From an uncultured Actinomycetes bacterium (lineage in GTDB: Bacteria; Actinomycetota; Coriobacteriia; Coriobacteriales; Atopobiaceae): 64,000 nt of DNA. The stretch covers positions 1 through 64,000 of the forward strand of contig OMWB01000013.1 in assembly GCA_900314645.1 (NCBI GenBank), written 5' to 3'. The position numbers were made by a program, and so were the translations under genes. This document shows, in pieces, positions 56,510-64,000 of this stretch; position 1 is the stretch's first letter; each line of letters opens with the position of its first letter. Below the pieces are notes generated by a model that was given only the letters and a program-made list of their open reading frames with translations, did no database searches and had not been told where the DNA came from.

Positions 56510-56650
56510 ATTGCAGAGTTTGAAGGGGTCCAGATTCCTGACGAGCTTCTGAAGCAGATCGCGGGCGGAGGCTCATGGGACACAGAGATACTGAGGTTTC
56601 TAGGTAACTCTGTGGCGTTGGTTGAGTTTGGGCGCAGAGTTGCTGAGTAA
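56510..56650 (+). CDS. Double-glycine-type small peptide, possible ATT start
   Basis: 46 aa: AEFEGVQIPDELLKQIAGGG followed by SWDTEILRFLGNSVALVEFGRRVAE. The leader DELLKQIAGG is a typical double-glycine bacteriocin or Nif11-like leader end. No ATG/GTG/TTG lies in frame nearby; ATT 56510 follows GGGAAAG at a plausible distance. Either a rare-start gene or a decayed one with a lost ATG. Confidence 0.4.
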   Translation: MAEFEGVQIPDELLKQIAGGGSWDTEILRFLGNSVALVEFGRRVAE

Positions 56651-56773
56651 TTGATGCGTCTCTGTGACTTGGGGCGGGTTTTGAGCGCAGAGGAGCACGC
56701 AAATCGCGGTAACTCTGCACTCCGAGGGCTCATGCGGCGCAGAGTTGCTGAGTAATTGATGCGTCTCTGTGAC
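56631..56773. repeat. 38-bp direct repeats from a 105-bp tandem duplication
   Basis: GGCGCAGAGTTGCTGAG... at 56631-56668 recurs at 56736-56773; GGTAACTCTG also recurs 106 bp apart just upstream of each. The unit includes the end of the GG-peptide gene. Confidence 0.75.
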
Positions 56774-56800
56774 CTGAGGCGATCTCGTAAAGGTCGAACC

Positions 56801-56979
56801 GCTCGTTTGTACCAGCTTTTCGCCGTTTTGGGAAGGTCGGTTCTGGAAGCTCCCCTTTCTTGGCGATAGGACCAGAATTGATGAGCGATCTACCTGCGCT
56901 TTTGTTTATCAATTGCTTAATCAAAACGCGATGCCAAAACGGACCTTCCCAAAACCGCGAAAAGCTGGTACAAACGAGC
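56801..56979. mobile_element. MITE-like element with long terminal inverted repeats, copy 2
   Basis: Inverted repeats of 38 bp with one mismatch (56801-56838 and 56942-56979; GTACCAGCTTTTCGC) flank about 103 bp of AT-richer, non-coding sequence. The ends match those of the 14.1-kb element except for two or three bases; the cores differ. Confidence 0.65.
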
Positions 56980-57007
56980 ATCCCAAGTCCCGAAAGCCGC
57001 TGGCTCG

Positions 57008-57622
57008 CTAGCCGTGGAGCCTGCGGTCCAGCACCTCGTCGTGGCAGCAGTCGCCGTCCGAGAGGTCGGAGTGCCTCACGAACCTCACGTGCCTGGTGAG
57101 GCCCGCGTACGCCCGCTCGTCGGTCATGCAGAAGATCTTGCACAGGCCGCGGATACCGTAGTGCTCGAACATCTCCACGTACATGCAGTGCGAGATGCGG
57201 TACTCCACCTTCCCCTCCCCGACCTCGAAGGAGTCGTAGGTGATGCTGCCGTCGGCCACGCGCTTCGCGTGGTCGCCCACGTTCCACCTCTCGGCGATTC
57301 GGTAGCAGTTGGGCAGGAGGTCGATGGCGCGGAGCAGCACGTCGAAGAACCTCCGCCGCGCGGCGAACCCAGCGTTCACCGTATCGATGATCTGCTGGTC
57401 GGCGAGTCCGCGCGCCCTGAGCTCCAGGCACATGGCGATGACGGCGTAGACGTGGTCGACGCTCATCGAGGGGTAGACGTCGTGCTCGCGGTAGGCGTCG
57501 GAGGCGTACATCTGCCGCAGCCTTTCGCGGTATGCGGCGACCATGCCGTCGACGCCGTCAAGCCCCCGGGCCTCCAGCCCGCGCCTGTAAGCCTTCGCAT
57601 ACCGCTCGATGACTTTGTCCAT
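57008..57622 (-). CDS. L-2-amino-thiazoline-4-carboxylate hydrolase family protein
   Basis: 204 aa. The C-terminal half (VEYRISHCMYVEMFEHYGIRGLCKIFCMTDERAYAGL, FVRHSDLSDGDCCHDEVL) fits the ATC hydrolase family with its conserved Cys and CDE/CHDE end. The characterised family member hydrolyses L-ATC in cysteine formation; here the role is inferred. ATG 57622 (MDKVIERY). Confidence 0.75.
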   Translation of the reverse strand: MDKVIERYAKAYRRGLEARGLDGVDGMVAAYRERLRQMYASDAYREHDVYPSMSVDHVYAVIAMCLELRARGLADQQIIDTVNAGFAARRRFFDVLLRAIDLLPNCYRIAERWNVGDHAKRVADGSITYDSFEVGEGKVEYRISHCMYVEMFEHYGIRGLCKIFCMTDERAYAGLTRHVRFVRHSDLSDGDCCHDEVLDRRLHG

Positions 57623-57668
57623 GGCTCGCCCTCTTCCATCCGCGCATGCTCTCAACGGCACATTCTAA

Positions 57669-57747
57669 GGCACGGGCGGGGTCGTGACGTGGCGGCTCTG
57701 TCACGCAGCGCTAGCTCGCGGCCGCCATGGGGTCGAACTCGGGCAAC
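57669..57747. repeat. Duplicate of the XRE-gene 3' end (matches 61435-61513)
   Basis: About 79 bp nearly identical (close to 90 percent by eye) to the end of the XRE gene at 61478 plus its downstream region. In the reverse frame it still encodes LPEFDPMAAAS and a stop. A relic of a second copy of that gene. Confidence 0.7.
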
Positions 57748-57851
57748 CATTCACGTCAAAGTCTCCGCAGTTCAAAGACTTTATGCGAATCAACCGGACC
57801 AACCAGACTGGGCACTTGACGGCGACCTAGGGAACGCGGCCTGTTCCCGCA

Positions 57852-58745
57852 TCAAATCGTGCGCATCATCGCCCTCCTGCGCGAGAGCCGCCGCTCGTCG
57901 TCCTCCGAGAAGCCGGCGATGGCCTCGTCGAGCGCGGCCAGGCACTCATCTCGGTCGGCCGGCAGCTCTGCAACGAAGCCGATGGAGTTTGTGGCCAGGC
58001 GCGTGTCCACGACGATGGGGTTCTCCAGCGCGACGACGAGCGCGCGGAACTCGCGGAACCGCTCGAGCTCGCTCATGGGCGCGAAGTCGTCCCGCGCCAC
58101 CTCGGCGCCGAGCTCGGAGTCGGGGAAGATGGTGACGGTCGTGAGGTACATGAACTGCGGGCGGATCTTGTTGAACACCTCCGCCGAGCGCGCGGCCGTC
58201 TCCTCGGCGTGCCCCGCGCCGGCAATCCCTCCCAGGTAGATGCAGTTGTAGAGCAGGCCGACGTCGTCGAGCTACCCGCACTGCTCCACGACGTCGGCGG
58301 CGGTGTAGCCCTTTCTCACGTGCGCGAGCACCTCGTCGTCGCCCGACTCGATACCGATCATGATGCCGGTGTAGCCCGCGTCGCGCAGCGCCCGCAGGTC
58401 CTCCACCGACTTGTTGCGCATGCTGTCGACGCGCGCGTAGGTGGAGATGGTGGCGCCCGGCAGGTACTCGTGCACGAGCTCGGCCAGCTCGAGCAGCCTG
58501 CGCGTGCCCATGGAGAACGGGTCGCCACCCGCAGCCCATATGTGGTCGGTGCCAGGGCGGAAGCGCGCGATCTCGGCGAGGTCGGCGCGCACCTGCTCGA
58601 GCGGGGCGGGGCGGAAGGGGTGGCCCTTGTAGTAGGTGCAGAAGGTGCACGAGTCGTGCGTGCACCCCACCGTCACCTCCAGCATGACGCTTCCCGCCTC
58701 GTAGGGCGGCCTGATCACTGGCCCCGTGTAGTGCACGTCCATCAC
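57852..58745 (-). pseudogene. Radical-SAM protein interrupted by in-frame amber codon
   Basis: Frame of 298 codons. The radical-SAM motif GCTHDSCTFCTYYKG (about 28-42), WAAGGDPFSMG and MIGIESGDDEVLAHVRKGY are intact. After VVEQCG a TAG (58272-58274) breaks the frame, which then continues without shift through LLYNCIYLGGIAGAG to the natural end MMRTI. Homologues read straight through this point. A single C-to-T-type change would restore it. Function unknown; the family resembles coproporphyrinogen-oxidase-like or Elp3-like radical SAM enzymes. Confidence 0.72.
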
Positions 58746-58845
58746 CGTCCCTTCCTGAGGGTCGAGAGCCCCATGAAAGACCGCCCCGCACTACGCCCAT
58801 GTACATTCCTTAACGCAGCGGCTGGGCCGCGCGCCTCATGCAGGT

Positions 58846-60774
58846 CTACACGCGGAGCCCCGCTTCAAAGCCTTCCTGGATGCCGCGATAGCCGTTCTTT
58901 GCCCGCTCGTTGCAGTCACCCACGGAAATCACCTGGTAAGGCGCATCCGTCAGCGTGTCGGCAAGCGCCGTGTTCGCGCGTGCGCCGATGGCGACAATGA
59001 CGGTGTCCACATCGCCCAGGCGGACCTGTTCGCCGTCCTTCTCGTACACGACGGCATCCGCCTCGACGCCCCTGACGGCCGCCGAGGTGAGCACCCTCAC
59101 CCCATGGGCCGCGAGCCGCTCGAGCAGGAAGGAGGTGGGAGCCGGCTCGCCATCTTTTACGATCTGCGGAAGCATCTCCACGATGGTGACGTCCGGGCTA
59201 CCGCCCTCGGCCACGAAGTCGGCCGTCTCGGCGCCCACCAGGCCACCGCCGATGACCACCACGCGGCTGCCGAACTCTGCGCGGCCGCGCAGGACGTCCT
59301 GGGCCACGACCCCGTGCTCGCGCAGTCCAGGAATGGGAGGCATCGCGGGATTGGAGCCCGTGGCGAGGATGACCGCGTCGGGCGCCAATGCGTCGATACC
59401 TTCGCGCGTGGCCTCGACGCCAAGGCGGATGTCGACGCCCAGCTGCTCGAGCTGGCGACGCTGCCACACCACGAACGAGGTGAAGTCACCCTTGGCGAGC
59501 GGCGCGGCAGCCGCCAGCCACTGGCCGCCAAGCTCCTGGCTGCGCTCCAGCAGCGTCACCTTGTGCCCGCGTTTGGCAGCAACGAGTGCCGCCTCGCAGC
59601 CCGACACGCCGCCGCCCACGACCACCACGCGACGCGGCTCGCTCACAGGCGACAGGTCGTACTCGTCCTCCTTGCCCGTCAGCGGATTGACCAGGCAGCG
59701 GATGGGGAGCCCCTGCTCGAGCTCGCCGTCGCAGCCCTGCAGGCACCCGATGCAGCGGTTGATGTCGCACAGGCGACCCTCACGCGCCTTGTTGGGCATG
59801 TCGGGGTCAGCCAGCGACGCGCGGCCCATGGCGCAGAGGTCCGCCTTGCCGGTGGCGATGACGGTATCTGCCAGGAGCGGGTCGTTGATGCGGCCGACCG
59901 CCATGACCGGCACCTTCACCGCCTGCTTGATGGCGGCCGCGTGGTCGGCAAAGCCTGCCACCGGAATCGCGAAGGGCGGGATGATGTTGCGGCCCGACGC
60001 GAAGACGCCCTGCGAGACGTGGACGAGGTCGGCGCCGGCCTCCTCCACCAGGCGGGCGATGACCTTGGTCTCCTCGAGCTGCAGGCCACCCGGCACGAAC
60101 TCCACCGAGCTCATGCGATAGATGATGGGGAAGTCCGCGCCTACCGCCTCGCGCACCGCGGCGATGACCTCGGTCGCGAAGCGCGCGCGGTTGACGGTGG
60201 TGCCGCCGTACTCGTCGCTGCGCTTGTTGGAATAGGGCGAGGCAAACTGGTTGATGAGGTAGCCATGGGCTCCATGGATCTCGACGCCGTCAAAGCCTGC
60301 GGCCTTGGCACGGACGGCCGCATCAACGAAGCACTGTTGCAGCGCATGGATCTCGTCGACCGTCAGCGCGTGGGGAGTCTCCCCCACCGTGGGATCCTTG
60401 ATGGCGGAGGGCGCCACGCACCGCACGCCCGTCACGCGGCTGGACGTCTGGCGCCCGGCATGATAGAGCTGCACGATGATCTTCGCGCCGGCATCGTGGA
60501 TGCGCTGGGTGAACGCGCGGTATGCCTCCATCTGTTCGTCGTTCCACAGCCCGCCCAGGCGCTTGAAGGCGCCGGCCTCGGGGCAGACGCAGAAGTCCTC
60601 CGTGATGATGGCGCCAAAGCCGCCGCGAGCCTTGCGCTCGTGATAAGCCATGAACTTCTCGGTCGGCATGCCGTCCTCGGTGCAGTAGCAGCTGGCCATG
60701 GCCGACACGACCATACGATTCTTTAGCGTCAGGCCATTGATGGTGATTGGTTCAAAGATGTGGTTGAGTTCCAT
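58846..60774 (-). CDS. OYE-type FMN/FAD/4Fe-4S enoate reductase (2,4-dienoyl-CoA reductase-like)
   Basis: 642 aa. FMN barrel (about 1-335: [45 protein letters not shown]), an iron-sulfur motif [10 protein letters not shown] with a further Cys (about 340-365), then FAD ([15 protein letters not shown], about 385) and NAD(P) ([15 protein letters not shown], about 525) domains. Such enzymes reduce activated double bonds of enoates, dienoyl-CoA, or bile-acid intermediates in gut anaerobes. ATG 60774 with GGGGGG. The divergent-side ArsR regulator at 60895 lies upstream on the same strand. Confidence 0.9.
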   Translation of the reverse strand: MELNHIFEPITINGLTLKNRMVVSAMASCYCTEDGMPTEKFMAYHERKARGGFGAIITEDFCVCPEAGAFKRLGGLWNDEQMEAYRAFTQRIHDAGAKIIVQLYHAGRQTSSRVTGVRCVAPSAIKDPTVGETPHALTVDEIHALQQCFVDAAVRAKAAGFDGVEIHGAHGYLINQFASPYSNKRSDEYGGTTVNRARFATEVIAAVREAVGADFPIIYRMSSVEFVPGGLQLEETKVIARLVEEAGADLVHVSQGVFASGRNIIPPFAIPVAGFADHAAAIKQAVKVPVMAVGRINDPLLADTVIATGKADLCAMGRASLADPDMPNKAREGRLCDINRCIGCLQGCDGELEQGLPIRCLVNPLTGKEDEYDLSPVSEPRRVVVVGGGVSGCEAALVAAKRGHKVTLLERSQELGGQWLAAAAPLAKGDFTSFVVWQRRQLEQLGVDIRLGVEATREGIDALAPDAVILATGSNPAMPPIPGLREHGVVAQDVLRGRAEFGSRVVVIGGGLVGAETADFVAEGGSPDVTIVEMLPQIVKDGEPAPTSFLLERLAAHGVRVLTSAAVRGVEADAVVYEKDGEQVRLGDVDTVIVAIGARANTALADTLTDAPYQVISVGDCNERAKNGYRGIQEGFEAGLRV

Positions 60775-60894
60775 GGATGCCCCCCTTTGGTCATAGGTGG
60801 GACAAGTATAGAACGACATTTCGACGATTTTCGATTTATCATGCCATCGGCGCATTATTCACCACAAGCGGAAGTATGTATCACATTTTATGTA

Positions 60895-61209
60895 CTAGAG
60901 CTCGGTATCAAGGTAGCGAGCGAGCTCCCTGATTGCCTTCTCGTTCCTGCGGTAATAGGTCCACTTACCATGCCGCTCCGACAGCAACAGGCCCGCACGG
61001 CGCATCATGGTGAGGTAACTTGACGCTGTCGATTTGGAGATGCCAGCCCTCTCGCTGATGCTCTCCACGCAGACGCCACCCTTGAGGTCGATTGGCTCGG
61101 AGAAATGGATGCCCTGTGGGCCAAAGTTTGCTCCAGGGTCTTTGAGCCAGAGCAAGATGTTGAGGCGCGTCTCATTGGCCAGTGCCTTGAAGACCTCTAT
61201 AGGATCCAT
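60895..61209 (-). CDS. ArsR-family regulator
   Basis: 104 aa winged-helix protein: MDPIEVFKALANETRLNILLWL start, ISERAGISKSTASSYLTMMRRAGLL recognition helix, GKWTYYRRNEKAI wing. ATG 61209 is the natural ArsR start. The frame extends upstream into PFGEYREEVLAFADKVEAFYDG, which looks like the tail of an unrelated lost gene. It precedes the enoate reductase by 120 bp and probably controls it. Confidence 0.85.
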   Translation of the reverse strand: MDPIEVFKALANETRLNILLWLKDPGANFGPQGIHFSEPIDLKGGVCVESISERAGISKSTASSYLTMMRRAGLLLSERHGKWTYYRRNEKAIRELARYLDTEL

Positions 61210-61477
61210 GCGCGCCTCACACCCCCTAGTGCTTAACGTAGACTTCGAGTATACCAATCGCATAGGTATGTGTTCATCTTCCGCTGGCTCTCTCGGCGGC
61301 TGGCCGTCGTAGAACGCCTCGACCTTGTCCGCAAACGCGAGTACCTCTTCGCGGTACTCTCCGAACGGCGCGGCGGTCACTGCGCCGGAGTCGGTCGCTA
61401 CTATCACCTCGTCGCCCGAATCTCGGCATTGTACGGCACGGGCGGGATTGTGACGTAGAAGGCTCTGTCATGCAGCG

Positions 61478-62059
61478 TTAGCTCGCGACCGCCATGGGGT
61501 CGAACTCGGGCAACTCTTTGCTGGTCAGGTGCCATCCCCCGCAGAGCGGGCGGCGGTAGGGACGCATCGGCTGGCGATAGGTCCTCGAGGATCCGATGGC
61601 GGCGCTGATCGCCGCCTCCTGGTTCCTGAACCTCCGCTTGCTGTAGCACATCTTCTTGCGGGAGCGATCCTCCGTCGGGACCTCGTAGCGGTCCTCGCCG
61701 CGCTCGCCCTCGCGCCTCGCGCGGTCCAAGTCCTCCAGGTTGCCCGCCGGCTCGAGCTCACTCCCCTGCGCAGCGTCGACGTACTCCGCGCGCGTCTTTG
61801 GGTCGTCGCTCGCGCCCAGCACCCAATCGAGCGAGCACTTGTAGAGCTCCGCGAACACGGCCAGCTCCCACACCGCGGGGAGCCACACTCCCTTCTCGAT
61901 CTTGCGAATCTGGTCCCTGTCCAGGCCGAGCTCGGCCGCCACGTCGGCGTACTGAAGGCCCGTCCACGACCGCGCCTGGCGCAGCCGATTGCCCACCAGC
62001 GCTGCGTACGACCTGCTTCTGAGGTACTCGCCCTTCTTCTCGCGTCCCTCAAGTCCCAT
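61478..62059 (-). CDS. XRE-family regulator with basic C-terminal domain
   Basis: 193 aa. HTH (about 18-80: LRQARSWTGLQYADVAAELGLDRDQIRKIEKGVWLP), then a linker and an Arg/Lys-rich C-terminus with MCYSKRRFRNQEAA and PYRRPLCGGWHLTSKELPEFDP. The tail resembles a small zinc/basic element (C and H spaced CGGWH). ATG 62059 with GGAGG. A relic of a second copy of its 3' end lies at 57.7 kb. Confidence 0.8.
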   Translation of the reverse strand: MGLEGREKKGEYLRSRSYAALVGNRLRQARSWTGLQYADVAAELGLDRDQIRKIEKGVWLPAVWELAVFAELYKCSLDWVLGASDDPKTRAEYVDAAQGSELEPAGNLEDLDRARREGERGEDRYEVPTEDRSRKKMCYSKRRFRNQEAAISAAIGSSRTYRQPMRPYRRPLCGGWHLTSKELPEFDPMAVAS

Positions 62060-62307
62060 CACATGCCTCCTTCGGCTCAACACCCATTCGGTTGTGGAGA
62101 GCCTAGCAAGGCGGGCGGACATTAAAAACGAGGCGCCTCAGCAGTGCCGCCCCCAAACAGCGTCCATGACTCCCAACGCCAGAAAAGGTGCATGCCGAGG
62201 TTCGTCTACGGACACCCGACTATTCATAATAAGCCGTTGTCCATAGCGGCCTTACAGAATCGCATTAGTCAAACCCGTTGGCATCAGAGAAATGAATAAG
62301 TGAGAGA

Positions 62308-64000
62308 ATGGGAGTGGTAGAGGCTGAACGCATAGTCGCATCTATGAAGAAGGGATTACGGATGCCATATATACCCGTTCGCGACCGGCATGACCTTGAG
62401 CAGACAGTATCCAGCTGGGAGATTGCAGATTTCAAGTCAATCGAGTCGGCCAAAGTGAGACTGACCAAAGGACATCTCACCGTTCTGGCGGGGGCAAACA
62501 GCGTTGGCAAATCTTCGCTTTTGCAGTCAATCCTCATGCTTTGCCAGTCTATAAACTACGGCGACGAGATAGTCCTTAATGGCCCCTTGACAAAACTCGG
62601 AATACCTTCGGAAATCGTTAGGACAGGGTCTAACAGCTGTCATGTGGGAATCGAGTTCAAGATTCACGAACAATATGACTTGCGATCCAGCTTGGGTATG
62701 AAGACTCAACAAGCGAAGGCAACAATCGAGCTGCGTCCCATTGGCACCGTGAAGCCTGGTCTCGTATCTGATGGTATGGCCGTCTCCGAGATAGCTATCG
62801 AAAACTCTAGCGGAATAAAGTATGACCTTTCTCGCAGAAATGCTAGAAAGAGCGATGAAGCCAGGTGCAGGGAACACCTTGGTCCAAGATATGCTGGGTG
62901 CCAGTTGCTTAAGGTTGCGCCATTAGGTGAGAACGACTTGAATCGTACGTACGTCGTGATTCGTGGTGTTCTGCCCACAGCCGTTATTTCCCTCAAAAGC
63001 GATGCTGTGGCTAAGCAGGAATGCCAACAGGAGTTGGAGGAACTGCTGAATGGTAGTGCGGCAGGAAGACGACGGATTGATTTGCTCAGGTTGGCCCTGA
63101 GAATCCTTCAAAACAGGGGCGCATGCGATGCCGGTTTCAGTGACCGCCAAGGCTTTTCCGGTCTGCGCTCTTCATTCCAGAAGGCAGTCAAGTCGTTGGG
63201 AAATGAAAAGGACAGCTTCTTAAGCGAGGTAATTGAACTCGCATACCCCTCCCGATCTTTCGAGGCCGTAAACGTTGGTAGAGGTTGGTCCCCTTCTCTC
63301 CGAGCTTCTTACGACAACGATGTCAAAGAATCAAAGAGGGGCTTTTGGGATCTGGTCACGGTGCTGAGCGGGCTTGTAGAGGCGCTCTTGAACCTATCAG
63401 AGCGAGTCGAATACATCGGGCCGCTAAGGGACGATCCGAGGGTCATATCACCGCTGACAGAGGAATCAGGAAAGAACCTCCCAATAGGCCGCAAGGGCGA
63501 GAAGTCTGCATCACTTCTGCTGTCAGCGTCTAAAACCGTAAGCATGTACGGCTTTCCGGACATGAAGGGCAGACGACAGTCCACGCTAGAGGACGCCGTG
63601 GATGCGTGGGCTGCTTACCTTGGAGTCGCAGGGGAGGTTCGGGTATCAAATGAGCAGAAGCTTGGCGTCAGTCTACATGTTTCCTTGAAGGACGGAGTTG
63701 AACGAGACCTGACAATGGTTGGGGTTGGCGCAAGCCAAGCGATTCCCATACTAGTAGGAGTGCTTGCCGCTGCACGCGGTTCGATAGTAATCATTGAGCA
63801 GCCGGAACTCCATTTGCACCCATCTGCGCAAGCGAAGCTTGCAGACTTTTTCTTAGAAGCTCGCCCTGACCTAACCCTTCTAATAGAGAGTCATAGTGAG
63901 GCTCTTGTTACGAGGCTGCGGCGTCGGGTGGTCGAGGACACAAACCGCGCAAAAAGAATCAGCCTTCTCTTTTTCGCTAAAAGTGGCGCTAGTCACGGAG
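62308..64000 (+). CDS. AAA-family ATPase (DUF3696/OLD-like), 5' part
   Basis: Open to the window edge (about 564 codons visible). SWEIADFKSIESAKVRLTKGHLTVLAGANSVGKSSLLQSILM contains the Walker A (GANSVGKSS) and its Q-loop. Much later come GVGASQAIPILVG (signature-like) and IVIIEQPELHLHPSAQAKLADFF (Walker B with D-loop). This is the SMC/RecF-like AAA_15/AAA_21 layout of DUF3696 proteins, many of which belong to anti-phage systems. Start is uncertain: ATG 62308, 62344 or 62365 (the last has the best ribosome binding site). Lower GC than the flanks. Confidence 0.85.
   Translation, partial: MGVVEAERIVASMKKGLRMPYIPVRDRHDLEQTVSSWEIADFKSIESAKVRLTKGHLTVLAGANSVGKSSLLQSILMLCQSINYGDEIVLNGPLTKLGIPSEIVRTGSNSCHVGIEFKIHEQYDLRSSLGMKTQQAKATIELRPIGTVKPGLVSDGMAVSEIAIENSSGIKYDLSRRNARKSDEARCREHLGPRYAGCQLLKVAPLGENDLNRTYVVIRGVLPTAVISLKSDAVAKQECQQELEELLNGSAAGRRRIDLLRLALRILQNRGACDAGFSDRQGFSGLRSSFQKAVKSLGNEKDSFLSEVIELAYPSRSFEAVNVGRGWSPSLRASYDNDVKESKRGFWDLVTVLSGLVEALLNLSERVEYIGPLRDDPRVISPLTEESGKNLPIGRKGEKSASLLLSASKTVSMYGFPDMKGRRQSTLEDAVDAWAAYLGVAGEVRVSNEQKLGVSLHVSLKDGVERDLTMVGVGASQAIPILVGVLAAARGSIVIIEQPELHLHPSAQAKLADFFLEARPDLTLLIESHSEALVTRLRRRVVEDTNRAKRISLLFFAKSGASHG

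Noticed and set aside
61210..61407. An N-terminal extension of the ArsR regulator
   Set aside because: The residues (PFGEYREEVLAFADKVEAFY) look like the tail of another gene, and ArsR homology starts exactly at the internal ATG 61209 with a ribosome binding site.

Overview
The window looks like a chromosome segment of a high-GC, Gram-positive gut or oral anaerobe. It is most consistent with class Coriobacteriia (Olsenella/Atopobium/Collinsella type); this is inferred from codon use, the family mix (lipoteichoic-acid-synthase-like sulfatase, ROK beta-glucoside kinase with GH1, an [4Fe-4S] aldo-keto reductase, Nif11-like small peptides, ATC hydrolase) and the absence of outer-membrane genes, not from a marker-gene search. 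One initiator tRNA-fMet is present. There is no rRNA operon, CRISPR array, replication origin or intact prophage.

Layout. 0-3 kb: a beta-glucoside module (GH1 6-phospho-beta-glucosidase with an unexpected C-terminal extension running off the left edge, and a ROK kinase). 3-14 kb: small redox proteins, an LTA-synthase-like enzyme, a CPBP protease with a Gln/Trp-rich tail, a MarR regulator with two identical palindromic operators and an Arg-Gly-rich tail, a heptad-repeat protein, a monoacylglycerol lipase/glycerol kinase operon, an esterase and a methionine sulfoxide reductase. 14-17.6 kb: a polar amino-acid ABC importer in one operon with a DapF-fold racemase that resembles CntK. 17.8-20 kb: an ATP-grasp ligase overlapping azlC-azlD. 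20-24 kb: an ECF sigma factor, its anti-sigma factor and a VWA lipoprotein whose ribosome binding site lies inside a perfect 20-bp hairpin. 24-27.7 kb: aldo-keto reductase, DUF1508 protein, GH32 sucrose hydrolase and tRNA-fMet.

28-37 kb is accessory and decaying. It holds fragments of a HipA-like kinase and of a C45-like hydrolase, an interrupted Nif11/zinc-ribbon peptide gene, a hybrid histidine kinase, two complementary half-kinases of the AgrC/GHKL type, a broken membrane glycerophosphodiesterase, and a SPASM radical-SAM gene in which UGA replaces the first Cys of the iron-sulfur motif. 37-47 kb mixes housekeeping genes with small leader-type peptides: Nif11-like genes, and a 29-residue double-glycine peptide beside a CPBP protease. 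47-57 kb is a run of small stress, immunity and membrane genes punctuated by palindromic repeats. It ends with a class III Fic enzyme and another double-glycine peptide. 57-64 kb carries an ATC hydrolase, an amber-interrupted radical-SAM gene, a large FMN/FAD/Fe-S enoate reductase with an ArsR-type regulator, an XRE regulator, and the 5' part of a DUF3696-like AAA ATPase that runs off the right edge.

Three families of intergenic repeats recur: (A) 42-bp elements with GCGAATGTTGAC / GTCAACATTCGC ends; (B) palindromes built on GGCAAAGGGGGTAACCCCC, often in arrays; (C) two elements of 175-180 bp with long terminal inverted repeats that resemble MITEs. The best candidates for something undescribed are the split kinase pair, the double-glycine peptide with its CPBP protease, the set of Nif11/GG peptides without an intact maturase, and the racemase-importer operon.
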